From: CADCTM01 sp049671305
GTDB taxonomy: Bacteria; Cyanobacteriota; Cyanobacteriia; Cyanobacteriales; Coleofasciculaceae
NCBI GenBank assembly: GCA_049671305.1
Contig: JBATUR010000008.1
Location: forward strand, 1-41,003
Reading direction: 5' to 3'
Length of the DNA: 41,003 nucleotides
Positions 8,642 to 17,376 of the stretch are shown one piece after another. Position numbers and translations under genes: made by a program. Position 1 is the first letter of the stretch. Each line of letters starts with the position of its first letter. The notes below the pieces were generated by a model that saw only the letters and a program-made list of their open reading frames with translations, had not been told where the DNA came from and ran no database searches.

Positions 8642-9769
8642 ATGATTCCCACAATTTCAACAATTCCAATTCAACATCTAGCATCAGGCGATCGTCTTTT
8701 TATTCAAGTTTACAAATTTGTTGGTTCTCAACCCGGAAAAAAGGCATACATACAATCTAATTTACATGGAGCAGAGATTGTTGGCAATGCAATTATCCAT
8801 CAGTTAATTGAGTTTTTAACTACATTAAATGATAGTCAATTAATAGGGGAAATCTGGCTTGTACCTGCCTGCAACCCTTTGAGTACAAATCAACGTAACC
8901 ATAATTTTGCCACAGGACGTTATAACGTCTACGATGGCAAAGATTGGAATCGCATCTTTTGGGATTATGAAAAAGAATGCAAGGATTTAGAAGCTTTTGC
9001 TAAATCTCAACTTGCTCTCGAACCTGCTGAAATTAAGCAGAATTATCAACAAAAAATTCTTGCTTGTTTTGAGAAAGAGTTAGAAAAAATTCAGTCAGCG
9101 AGTGGCTTACCTTTTAATGAACGTTACCGATATAAACTGCAATCTTTATGTTTAGATGCTAACTATGTAATTGACATTCATAGTTCCAGTAATCAAGCAA
9201 TTGACTACTTGTATTGTTTCCAAAGTCGAGAAGAAAGTGCTAAAGCTTTTTTATTAGAATGTGGAATTTTAATGAATGAATATGATGGAGATGCCTTTGA
9301 TGAAGCATTTATAAAACCTTGGTTAGCCTTGGAGAAAAAACTAGTTGAATTCGGAAAAAACATTCAGTTTGATATTGAATCTTGGACGCTAGAATGCGGT
9401 TCTGGAATGCAAATGAATCCGGAATCTGTAAAAACAGGTGTTTTAGGAATCAAAAACTATCTTGCTCAGAAAAAAGTTTTACATATCCCTGAATTTCCTT
9501 TAGCTGAAACGCAAAAACATCAAGTTAATCTAACGATCAAAAGCCAAGTTAAAAAGTATTATGCTTCTACTGGCGGGATGATTCAGTCGAGAGTGCAATT
9601 AGGCAGTGTAGTTAAGGCTGGGCAGATGCTATATCAATTGCTAGTCTTTAACAAACAAGGAAACTTGCCGCAAGTAATTGATATTTGTGCTGAGGCGGAT
9701 GGTTTAGTGTTTGATGTTTCAACTAACCATGCTGTTAATGAAGGCGAGTATGTGCTTTCTGTAATGTGA
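8642..9769 (+). CDS. Succinylglutamate desuccinylase/aspartoacylase-family metallohydrolase
   Basis: A 375-residue M14-like zinc deacylase. Zinc ligands are visible as H42 and E45 in NLHGAE and H180 in VIDIHSSS. E251 in TLECGS is the likely catalytic glutamate. The C-terminal region (about 300-375) forms the usual beta-barrel with a GGMIQSRVQLGSVVKAGQ stretch. The family removes acyl groups from amino acids or related compounds; the true substrate is unknown. It follows the phosphatase gene closely and ends just before the era region. Confidence 0.88.
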   Translation: MIPTISTIPIQHLASGDRLFIQVYKFVGSQPGKKAYIQSNLHGAEIVGNAIIHQLIEFLTTLNDSQLIGEIWLVPACNPLSTNQRNHNFATGRYNVYDGKDWNRIFWDYEKECKDLEAFAKSQLALEPAEIKQNYQQKILACFEKELEKIQSASGLPFNERYRYKLQSLCLDANYVIDIHSSSNQAIDYLYCFQSREESAKAFLLECGILMNEYDGDAFDEAFIKPWLALEKKLVEFGKNIQFDIESWTLECGSGMQMNPESVKTGVLGIKNYLAQKKVLHIPEFPLAETQKHQVNLTIKSQVKKYYASTGGMIQSRVQLGSVVKAGQMLYQLLVFNKQGNLPQVIDICAEADGLVFDVSTNHAVNEGEYVLSVM

Positions 9770-9855
9770 AAAGATCTTTACCAGGGACATTGCGATACTA
9801 TGTCGCTAATACAATTTATTTATTCAGCTCAAAATACTGCATCCCCGCATCTAAA

Positions 9856-10851
9856 ATGGAAGACAACGACCAAACAAATTTCCCAACAGAAATCAACCCC
9901 AATTACATCCTAGATAACGCCAGTATTCCCCAAGCGCCAGAAGGATTTAAATCTGGTTTTATCGCCATCATCGGACGCCCAAATGTGGGAAAATCCACAT
10001 TAATGAATTACTTGGTAGGGCAGAAAATTGCCATCACTTCCCCCGTTGCCCAAACCACCCGCAACCGCCTACGAGGCATCCTCACAACGCCAGAAGCACA
10101 GATTATTTTTGTCGATACACCGGGAATTCACAAACCCCATCATCAACTGGGTAAGGTGATAGTAAAAAACGCACAGAATGCCATTGATGCGGTCGATGTA
10201 GTGCTGTTTGTCGTTGATGGTTCAGTTGAAGCCGGAGGAGGCGATCGCTTTATCATTGACCTGCTAGCCCGCACTCAGACGCCTGTAATTCTTGGTATTA
10301 ATAAATCTGACTTACAACCAACCCTAACTCCTCTAGGAAACGAAGGTGAATTCATCGACAAAACTTACGCCCAACTCGTATCTTCCTTCGACTGGCAAAT
10401 TCAAAAATTCTCTGCCCTCACAGGTGAAGGTTTAGAAGAATTACAGCAAAAATTAGTTGAAAAACTTGAACCAGGTCCCTATTATTATCCCCCAGACTTA
10501 GTAACTGACCAGCCGGAACGTTTTATTATGGGTGAATTAATTCGAGAACAAATATTATTGCTAACTCGTGAAGAAGTTCCTCACTCTGTGGCAATTACTA
10601 TTGATGTTGTAGAAGAAACTCCTGAAATTACTCGCATTTTAGCAACCATTAATGTTGAACGCGACTCACAAAAAGGCATTGTCATTGGCAATAAAGGCAG
10701 TATGCTCAAAAGCATTGGTAGCGCCGCCCGCGAACAAATGCAAAAATTAATTGCCGGAAAAGTTTACCTAGAAATGTTTGTCAAAGTTCAGCCCAAATGG
10801 CGCCAGTCTCGTATTCAATTGGCAGAGTTAGGTTATCGAGTCGAAGAATAA
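9856..10851 (+). CDS. era: GTPase Era
   Basis: Ribosome-assembly GTPase that binds 16S rRNA. The GTPase domain has G1 GRPNVGKS, the switch region PVAQTTRNRLRGI, G3 DTPG and G4 NKSD. The C-terminal KH domain contains GNKGSMLKSIGSAAREQM. The frame is open from a GTG at 9766, but that extension (30 residues, MKRSLPGTLRYY...) does not look like an Era N-terminus. ATG 9856, just before the usual acidic/proline-rich lead to GFKSGFIAIIG, gives 331 residues and is preferred. Confidence 0.93.
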   Translation: MEDNDQTNFPTEINPNYILDNASIPQAPEGFKSGFIAIIGRPNVGKSTLMNYLVGQKIAITSPVAQTTRNRLRGILTTPEAQIIFVDTPGIHKPHHQLGKVIVKNAQNAIDAVDVVLFVVDGSVEAGGGDRFIIDLLARTQTPVILGINKSDLQPTLTPLGNEGEFIDKTYAQLVSSFDWQIQKFSALTGEGLEELQQKLVEKLEPGPYYYPPDLVTDQPERFIMGELIREQILLLTREEVPHSVAITIDVVEETPEITRILATINVERDSQKGIVIGNKGSMLKSIGSAAREQMQKLIAGKVYLEMFVKVQPKWRQSRIQLAELGYRVEE

Positions 10852-10870
10852 TATTTTTTTAAGTTGTGCA

Positions 10871-10889
10871 AGTCCACAGCCAGTGGACT
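10871..10889. terminator. Possible terminator between era and the convergent gene
   Basis: AGTCCAC and GTGGACT form a 7-bp stem with a 5-base loop, 19 bases after era. The downstream tail on the plus strand (GCTTCTCTATCGTT) is only modestly T-rich, so efficiency is doubtful. Confidence 0.4.
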
Positions 10890-10901
10890 GCTTCTCTATC
10901 G

Positions 10902-11588
10902 TTAATTCTCTGATAATTGTTGCATCGAACAAGCCTTTATATAACGAATATCATCAAGACCAAAAATATCTCTACTTAAGCTAGTGACACCATTTAATGA
11001 TAGAGAAATATTATTAATTAGTGATCCGGGAGAAATAAATCCCCAAAACTGCGAACCTCCAAAAGGATTTCCTGTTACTAGCAGTTGTTGATTTGTGCCA
11101 TCGTTAAATATTACATTCAAATTTCCTGCTGCTGTTCCCAACCCTGTAAAATAAGCGCCAAAACCTTGAATGGGTTCAACAAAATTGAAATTTAGGCTAG
11201 CAGTAGAAATTCCAAAAGTTGGTCTAAATTGTAAGAACTGACTGCCGTCGCTTGTCGTATTATAACCATATTCTGTATTCGGTTCTGAACTAATCCTACC
11301 TCCGTCATTATTAATCAGTGTTGCTATTACTCCAGGTGCGACACTAAGAGAATTAAAAATATTAAGAGGTACAGTCTCAAAATTAATGAGATTATTAATA
11401 CCAACTGTATTCGCAGCAGCATCAAATTCAGTAGCATTGTCAAGATTAACATCAAGTTGGCTTGGACTCATAGCAAAATTACTATTAAAAGTTATAATTG
11501 CTGCTGATGCTGGACTGGCAATTGTTGCTATTAGCAATATTATCTCGGCTATGGTTAATGAACCTTTTAAGAAAGTTGCAGTGTTCAT
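10902..11588 (-). CDS. Secreted PEP-CTERM-like protein lacking its sorting tail
   Basis: A 228-residue exported protein. The N-terminus has a signal peptide ending SPASA-A at about residue 29. The body is beta-rich with FVEPIQGFGAYFTGLG and a late DIFGLDDIRY motif, which is common in cyanobacterial PEP-CTERM surface proteins just before the sorting signal. Here the usual PEP motif, membrane helix and basic tail are missing: the protein ends in IKACSMQQLSEN. Only about 50 bases separate the stop from era, so the tail is not in another frame. It is either a truncated gene or a soluble secreted relative. Function unknown. Confidence 0.68.
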   Translation of the reverse strand: MNTATFLKGSLTIAEIILLIATIASPASAAIITFNSNFAMSPSQLDVNLDNATEFDAAANTVGINNLINFETVPLNIFNSLSVAPGVIATLINNDGGRISSEPNTEYGYNTTSDGSQFLQFRPTFGISTASLNFNFVEPIQGFGAYFTGLGTAAGNLNVIFNDGTNQQLLVTGNPFGGSQFWGFISPGSLINNISLSLNGVTSLSRDIFGLDDIRYIKACSMQQLSEN

Positions 11589-11974
11589 TTAGAGTTTATT
11601 CCTTTAGTAGATGCTTTTTTGCTTAAACAAACGACAAATCTGTATCGATTACTGCCTAAGAGGTTTGAGAAAGTATGTAAATCATAAAATGATTTTTCTT
11701 GGTAAGAAGTATTTTTAAAGTAGCTTCATCTAAAAATTACTTAAATAGATGTGATTTTAAAGATTAGAAAAAAGCCTCAGCAAAATTGCTGAATTTTAGA
11801 TGAGCTTCATCTTAAAGATTAGTAAGAAGCCTCAGCAAAATTGCTGAATTTTCTGAATTTGAGATGATTTATACAATTGAGCCAAGTAAGAATTTGCACT
11901 TACCAGATAACTTGAGATTCACTCTTCGCTCAAAATAGCTATAAGTTTATGCCCCAACAAGAAGAGACAAAAAA
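11589..11974. other. Intergenic region with short repeats
   Basis: AT-rich region between the secreted protein start and the kinase gene's 3' end. It contains the two 41-base direct repeats described at 11757-11852 and three copies of AGCTTCATCT-like sequence. No convincing small gene is seen. Confidence 0.6.
11757..11852. repeat. Two 41-bp direct repeats, each with a hairpin
   Basis: Copies at 11757-11797 and 11812-11852 (period 55) differ at only a couple of positions. Each starts TTAAAGATTAG and contains the hairpin TCAGCAAAATTGCTGA followed by ATTTT. The spacer contains GATGAGCTTCATC, and AGCTTCATCT recurs at 11722, giving a partial third unit. Each hairpin plus T-run resembles a weak plus-strand terminator. 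Confidence 0.8.
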
Positions 11975-14041
11975 CTAACGTTTCAACTTTTCCCGTGCCA
12001 ACTGGCGTAAATTAATGGCATCTCTGTTGTTGGGGTCAATTTCCAATGCCTTATCCATAGAAGCGATCGCCAATCCCACACGTCCAATCTGCCAAAGTGC
12101 TGCCCCCCGGTTCGCCCAAGCCGAAGCAAAATCAGGCTTGAGGGCTGTTGCCTTATCCAGCGCCGCCACCGCCTCAGAAGCGCGTCCAACATTGAGCAGA
12201 GCAACGCCCAAATTATTCCAAGCTTCGGCAAAATCAGGCTTCAAAGCAGTCGCTTGCTCATAAAGTTTTAGCGAGTCGGCAGGACGTTGCTCTTGATCCA
12301 AAGCATTACCCTTACTCCACAACGCTTCTGGGTAATTGGGTTTAAGTGCCAGCGCTTGGTTACAAGAAGCGATCGCCTCTCCTGGTTGTTGTACAGAATT
12401 TAAACTATAACAACGCCCCCAATACGCCTCAGCATTAGGCTTACGAGCAATCACCTTGTCATAAAGAGCGATCGCTTTTTGATGCTGCCCAGCTTGCCGC
12501 AAACGATCAGCCTCGCTCAACAGCTCTGACGGTGAGGGTTCTGAGCTAACAGGAGGAGCGGAAGCCACCGGCGCTGGAGCAGGTGCAACCGGTGAGGGAG
12601 CAGGCACAGGAGTTTTCACCACTGGACTACTAGGAGGCGGCGCCGACTTGCCAACATTACTACTTGTCGGACTTGGCGTTGGAGTAGAAGTAGCAGATGG
12701 CGTTGGTTTTGTCGCAATACTGACCGTCGGACTAGGACTTATCGTAGCAGTAATAGAAGGCGATGCTGACGGCGCAACTTTTACCGTCGGACTTTCCACC
12801 GTAACTTGACGCTCAGAAACAGGATCAGGTGCCACTTGAGGCGATAAAACCGTCTTGGCAATTAACACAGTTGCCCCTACTCCCATTGCCAGCAAGGCTA
12901 CAGGCAGCAAAAACCCCTTCTGCCTTGGCTCAGATGCCGTAGGTGTGGGCGTCGAATAGCTAGCAGATAGAAGACCGCCAGAGGCAGATGATCGCGCTGA
13001 CCTCGCAGAACTCGTGCTTGTAGGACTCGTAGCCGACCGAGGTCTAGATGCTGCCGTCCAAAGATTAGTTGATGATAATTCACTACTATCTAGAGCCTCA
13101 CTCTCCAAATCAGGTGGCTTTAATTCCTGTCTGGGCGGTACTTGTGGAGCGATCGCCGTTGCAGCACTATAGTTAGATGATTCATTTTCAGTTACTGGCA
13201 GTGCCAAAAGCGCTTCTGCTGCCGTTGAGTAGCGTGCCCGAAAGTCATAACGTACCATTTGCTCAATAATTGCCGCAAGTTCCGGGCTAACTTGCTTGGC
13301 ATAATCTTGCCAGATAATTTCCCCAGTTTTTTCGTCTTCTTTAAGTCGTCGGGGATGAATGCCAGTTAGTGCCTGAATAGCCACAATTCCCAGGGCATAA
13401 ATATCACTACTAAAACGAGGATTTCCACCTAATTGTTCTTTTGGCGTATAGCCTTGTGTACCAATCGAAATCGTTTTTGTCTGCCCCTTACGACTGGCAA
13501 CCTGGGTACTGACTTGCTTAACAGCCCCAAAATCAATCAGCACCATTTTGCCGTCCTCGCGGCGACGAATTAAGTTAGAAGGCTTAATATCGCGATGGAT
13601 TACTTGCTCTTGATGGACAAATGCCAAAACTTGCAGAATATCTTGCAACAAAGCTAAAACCCGCCCTTCTAACCAAGGAGGTGCTGCGGCTAATTCCTGC
13701 GAGAGCAGTTCCCCATCAATCAATTCCTGAGCAAGATAAAACTCCTGATTGTCCTCAAAGTGAGCCAGCAAGCGGGGGATTTGGTCGTGGTTACCCAATT
13801 CGTACAAAACTTGAGCTTCGATGTCAAACAGTCGTCTAGCTGTCTCTAAGCTGCTAGCATCTGTTGATTGCGGTTTGAGCTGTTTGACGACGCATTGAGG
13901 ATGTCCTGGTAGGTGTAAGTCATGTGCTAAAAAGGTTTGACCAAATCCACCCGCTCCCAATAGGCTAATAATTTTATAGCGCCCACCGAGAGGTTGGTCT
14001 GGGTTTGTCGGTTGAAATAGCTTTTTAAATTTCAAGCCCAT
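11975..14041 (-). CDS. Membrane-anchored Ser/Thr protein kinase with C-terminal TPR repeats
   Basis: A 688-residue Hanks-type kinase. The kinase domain (about 22-280) has the glycine loop GAGGFG (29-34), lysine K53 in VVKQLKP, HRDIKPSN (149-156) and DFG (170-172). A Ser/Thr/Pro-rich linker leads to a single membrane helix (about 376-396), a second Pro/Ser/Thr-rich stretch to about 510, then five TPR units (about 512-685) with the family pattern (A-x-A-L-x-P). The topology suggests a cytosolic kinase with periplasmic TPRs that may bind a signal or partner. Substrates are unknown. Such kinase-TPR fusions are common in filamentous cyanobacteria. Confidence 0.93.
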   Translation of the reverse strand: MGLKFKKLFQPTNPDQPLGGRYKIISLLGAGGFGQTFLAHDLHLPGHPQCVVKQLKPQSTDASSLETARRLFDIEAQVLYELGNHDQIPRLLAHFEDNQEFYLAQELIDGELLSQELAAAPPWLEGRVLALLQDILQVLAFVHQEQVIHRDIKPSNLIRRREDGKMVLIDFGAVKQVSTQVASRKGQTKTISIGTQGYTPKEQLGGNPRFSSDIYALGIVAIQALTGIHPRRLKEDEKTGEIIWQDYAKQVSPELAAIIEQMVRYDFRARYSTAAEALLALPVTENESSNYSAATAIAPQVPPRQELKPPDLESEALDSSELSSTNLWTAASRPRSATSPTSTSSARSARSSASGGLLSASYSTPTPTASEPRQKGFLLPVALLAMGVGATVLIAKTVLSPQVAPDPVSERQVTVESPTVKVAPSASPSITATISPSPTVSIATKPTPSATSTPTPSPTSSNVGKSAPPPSSPVVKTPVPAPSPVAPAPAPVASAPPVSSEPSPSELLSEADRLRQAGQHQKAIALYDKVIARKPNAEAYWGRCYSLNSVQQPGEAIASCNQALALKPNYPEALWSKGNALDQEQRPADSLKLYEQATALKPDFAEAWNNLGVALLNVGRASEAVAALDKATALKPDFASAWANRGAALWQIGRVGLAIASMDKALEIDPNNRDAINLRQLAREKLKR

Positions 14042-14268
14042 ACCATTGCTCTCTTCTTGGGGCGGTTACTGTGATTGCCAATTTTGAATAATATTTGATG
14101 CAGTTGATGACCTTAAAGCGCCTATATTAGCAAGTTTAAAGCCTTAATGGTGGAACTGGACGACAAGCGACCAGACGTTTGATGGCTGGTTTTGGTTCCA
14201 ATTTCTGACTTACTGGTGATGCGCTTAAATTAGTGTGATCACGACGCTCAAAAACAGGCAATGTTTAT

Positions 14269-15114
14269 CTATGTCAAAAATAGCCACTGCAGTAAAAGCC
14301 CTGTGATTAGTAAACAGACAATTCCTGCAACACCGGCTAGAGGTTTTTGTCCCAAACCCGTGATCCAGCTTGGTGCTTTACCAGTGTAGGAGAGTAGAGC
14401 GGCTGAATCTAGGCAAGTTAAGCCCCAAATCCAACCGGCATGAAGTCCCCAAGCTATACCCAAGCTACCGTTGTCTGCTATGCGTGCCAACACTAATACC
14501 ATCCCCATTAACCATAATCCTGGCAATTGAGGAATTGTTTCTTGCTGTTCCCAAACCAGATGTAAGAGTGCAAAAATAATGCTAGAAATGGCAGCGGCAA
14601 GCCAAACTGAATAGTCTTTTCCCAAAGTATTTAGTAAGAAACCCCGAAAAATTAGCTCTTCTGTAATACCAATCCAAAGCCCTAAAAGTAGTATTGGTAA
14701 ACATATCTGTGCTAGTCTTTGCCGATTTTCTAGATGCCACTCAATCCAGCCTAGTCGCCACTGGCTAATAAAGATCAGGACTAAGCTTAGAACTCCTAAT
14801 CCCAATCCTATTACTAAGGATTTTAAAACTGAAAATTTCCAAGACAAGCCGTAATCTGAAAAATGATTATCCTCAAGCCAAGAAGCCCCCCACAAAATCA
14901 GGGGGGCAATTAGGTAAAGTGGGGCTAATAAAGGTAGCTTTTGCTCGGTGGCTATTGGCTTAGGAGGGTGCCATTTTAAAAATATAGCGATGGGAATTGC
15001 TAAAGGCAGCCACAATGCTACCCAAGCAACGAAAAAAAACGCTACTTTTATCAAAGCAGTTGATGTCATTAGTGACACCAACCACAAGTTAGTTGCCTGA
15101 TCGAAGATAGCCAT
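14269..15114 (-). CDS. CPBP-family intramembrane glutamic endopeptidase
   Basis: An integral membrane protein with about seven to eight hydrophobic segments. From the chosen start, the CPBP (Abi/Rce1-like) motif EELIFRGFLL is at 152-161, with E152, E153 and R157, and a second motif has H185 in FALLHLVWE. The frame opens at a TTG at 15129, giving MPIPPMAIF, but the ATG at 15114 is the better start (281 residues). Members process membrane proteins or peptides; the substrate is unknown. Confidence 0.85.
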   Translation of the reverse strand: MAIFDQATNLWLVSLMTSTALIKVAFFFVAWVALWLPLAIPIAIFLKWHPPKPIATEQKLPLLAPLYLIAPLILWGASWLEDNHFSDYGLSWKFSVLKSLVIGLGLGVLSLVLIFISQWRLGWIEWHLENRQRLAQICLPILLLGLWIGITEELIFRGFLLNTLGKDYSVWLAAAISSIIFALLHLVWEQQETIPQLPGLWLMGMVLVLARIADNGSLGIAWGLHAGWIWGLTCLDSAALLSYTGKAPSWITGLGQKPLAGVAGIVCLLITGLLLQWLFLT

Positions 15115-15214
15115 TGGCGGGATCGGCAAATTGCAGGAAGCTACAGATCTTTACTGGCACAGTCAAGTAGATAAAGGACGGATCAATAAATTATCCATCC
15201 TTGAAGATAACTGT

Positions 15215-15631
15215 TTAGTCCTCTTCAATTTCTAAATCATCATCGTCTGTCATCTGAGTTGGGTCACTATCCACCTGTTTAAGGTGAATATGCTTATAGC
15301 CCAACTTAATTTCAAACTCATCACCTGGCTTTAATCCCATTGCCAGAGTGTAGGTTGCGCCAATAACAATTTGACCATTTTTATGGACGCTTACACGATA
15401 TGTCGGCTCTCGTCCGCGACCATCTTTTGTTCCCTCTGGATCGAGTGGAACACCTTTAGCTGCTAGAACAGCGTCGTAAAAATCTGTTAAATTAACACGG
15501 GTTTGGTCGTTTTTAGTTGTGGTGTAATAGCCGCAGCGTTTAGCTGTTTCTCGCCGAGGCAAGTGTGCTAGCTCTTTTACTTTTTGAAGTAAGGCTTTAC
15601 CTGTCAATGGAGCGGTTGCAGTCTCTGTCAT
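15215..15631 (-). CDS. calA: Cyanobacterial AbrB-like regulator (cyAbrB, CalA type)
   Basis: A 138-residue DNA-binding global regulator. The N-terminal part has TGKALLQKVKEL and PRRETAKRCGYYTTT, and the C-terminal AbrB fold has GREPTYRVSVHKNGQIVIGATYT. The tail is acidic. cyAbrB proteins regulate carbon/nitrogen and redox genes in cyanobacteria. The open frame begins at TTG 15637 (MIMTET), but ATG 15631 gives the family start MTETATAP. It is divergent from sdhB across 407 bases. Confidence 0.9.
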   Translation of the reverse strand: MTETATAPLTGKALLQKVKELAHLPRRETAKRCGYYTTTKNDQTRVNLTDFYDAVLAAKGVPLDPEGTKDGRGREPTYRVSVHKNGQIVIGATYTLAMGLKPGDEFEIKLGYKHIHLKQVDSDPTQMTDDDDLEIEED

Positions 15632-16038
15632 AATCAAAGAAAGATATCCTTTAACTTTCTGGATGGGTGTTGGTGATTTACTACCAAGCTATGATCAGCT
15701 CTATAAAAAATATATCGTTAAATCTCTCTTAATTGACAAGGATTTTTTGATTATTTGTTAGAATCTTTACGAACTTTACCAAAGATAGATTTTTTACTTA
15801 CTCTATGAAGGGTTATCTCTATAAAAATCTTGCATCTGTAATTATTTGTGTCTAAGATCAAAGTAGAAGTATTTTAGGATATGAGGCTCTAGCTTGTGGT
15901 TTAGATTATAAGATCGATCACTAAATCATCGCAATTATTATAAGGAATAATGGATAAAACAGAATGAGTTGTCTTGCCCACACCTCGTGATCCACTACTC
16001 TTTACGGTCAGTATTTAGAAAATTAAGCTCTAGGTGAT
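15632..16038. other. Divergent upstream region of cyAbrB and sdhB
   Basis: A 407-base AT-rich region with no open frame that looks coding. TTGACA at 15733 followed by TAGAAT at 15759 resembles a plus-strand promoter, but the spacer is 20 bases, so it is uncertain. No strong palindrome was found. Confidence 0.5.
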
Positions 16039-17037
16039 ATGGAAGTTCGTTTTAAAATCATTCGACAAAGCCAAAATACGACTCCGATGATCCAGTCTTA
16101 TACCCTGGATGTGGAGGCAGGAAACACAATTCTAGATTGCCTGAATCAGATCAAATGGCAGCAAGATGGTACGCTTGCATTTCGCAAAAATTGTCGCAAT
16201 ACAATTTGCGGAAGTTGTGGTATGAGAATCAATGGTCGCTCGGCATTGGCTTGTAAAGAAAATGTGGGAAGTGAATTGGCAAAATTGCCTGATGTTACAG
16301 AATCGGAAATTCCAGAAATTACTGTAGCACCAATGGGTAATATGCCGGTAATTAAAGATTTGGTGGTAGATATGAGCAGCTTCTGGGACAATTTAGAAGC
16401 TGTTGATCCTTATGTAAGTACGGGTGCAAGAGTTATTCCTGAACGAGAGTTTTTGCAGTCCCCTCAAGAGCGATCGCGTCTTGATCAGATGGGTAACTGT
16501 ATACTATGCGGGGCGTGTTATTCAGAATGCAATGCCCGTGAAGTTAATTCGGATTTTGTTGGTCCTCATGCCTTAGCTAAGGCACAGCGCATGGTGGCAG
16601 ACTCTCGTGATGCCACTACAGAAAGCCGTTTAGAAGCATACAATCAAGGCACCCAGGGTGTCTGGGGTTGCACTCGCTGCTATATGTGCAATACGGTTTG
16701 TCCAATGGAAGTGGCACCAATGGATCAAATCGGTAAAATTAAACAAGAAATTTTGGACCGCAAAGACGCTCAAAGTAGTCGCCAAGTGCGTCACCGCAAA
16801 GTTTTAATCGATTTAGTTAAACAAGGCGGTTGGATCGATGAACGCAAATTTGGCTTGCAGGTAGTTGGCAATTCTGGGCGGGATCTGCAAGGCTTAATCG
16901 GTTTAGGTCCTTTGGGATTAAGAATGCTCGCTCGTGGTAAGTTCCCTCTCGGTTTTGAGCCATCTGAGGGAGCCTCAGAAGTGCGATCGCTCATTGAAGC
17001 TGTACAAGACTTAGAATCTAACCAACCCAAGCCATGA
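16039..17037 (+). CDS. sdhB: Succinate dehydrogenase/fumarate reductase iron-sulfur subunit
   Basis: The 332-residue electron-transfer subunit of succinate dehydrogenase. An N-terminal [2Fe-2S] ferredoxin domain has C52-x4-C57-x2-C60-x11-C72. The C-terminal ferredoxin domain has C154, C157, C160, C164 and C211, C214, C217, C221. C214 fills the position that is not cysteine in classical SdhB with a [3Fe-4S] centre, so this protein may hold two [4Fe-4S] clusters. No sdhA, sdhC or sdhD is adjacent, as is usual in cyanobacteria. Its stop overlaps the start of an HLIP gene by 4 bases. Confidence 0.93.
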   Translation: MEVRFKIIRQSQNTTPMIQSYTLDVEAGNTILDCLNQIKWQQDGTLAFRKNCRNTICGSCGMRINGRSALACKENVGSELAKLPDVTESEIPEITVAPMGNMPVIKDLVVDMSSFWDNLEAVDPYVSTGARVIPEREFLQSPQERSRLDQMGNCILCGACYSECNAREVNSDFVGPHALAKAQRMVADSRDATTESRLEAYNQGTQGVWGCTRCYMCNTVCPMEVAPMDQIGKIKQEILDRKDAQSSRQVRHRKVLIDLVKQGGWIDERKFGLQVVGNSGRDLQGLIGLGPLGLRMLARGKFPLGFEPSEGASEVRSLIEAVQDLESNQPKP

Positions 17038-17219
17038 ACTCCCCTACACCTACCTCGCCTCCATCTGAGCAAGAGCCTAACCAACCCGAACCGGCTTTTG
17101 GCTGGACAGCATACGCCGAGCAAATTAACGGCAGATTCGCCATGATTGGTTTTATCGGTTTATTGTTGCTAGAACTGATTACAAAACAAGGCTTGTTATC
17201 CTGGCTAGGTCTTAAATAA
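17034..17219 (+). CDS. hli: High light-inducible protein (one-helix CAB/ELIP/HLIP family)
   Basis: A 61-residue thylakoid protein. After a Pro/Glu-rich N-terminus it has FGWTAYAEQINGRFAMIGFIG, with the ExxNGRxAMxGF chlorophyll-binding motif, inside the single membrane helix that continues LLLELI. HLIPs bind pigments and protect or help assemble photosystem components. Its ATG overlaps the sdhB stop (ATGA), so it is translated from the sdhB transcript. Confidence 0.93.
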   Translation: MNSPTPTSPPSEQEPNQPEPAFGWTAYAEQINGRFAMIGFIGLLLLELITKQGLLSWLGLK

Positions 17220-17376
17220 ACTTGAGATTTAGATAGCAGGTTAACCAGAGAAAATTGGTAAATCAGGTTGGGATCAAGAGTAAAGCTGGAAATATCTAAA
17301 CACCATTAGACTATCCAGCCTACTCAAAAAACTTCTCAAAAGTCTTATGTCATCAGTGAAAATCAAATATCTTTGA

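Noticed and set aside
9766..9855. N-terminal extension of Era from GTG 9766
   Set aside because: The extra 30 residues do not resemble Era N-termini, the GTG overlaps the preceding stop, and ATG 9856 gives a normal protein.
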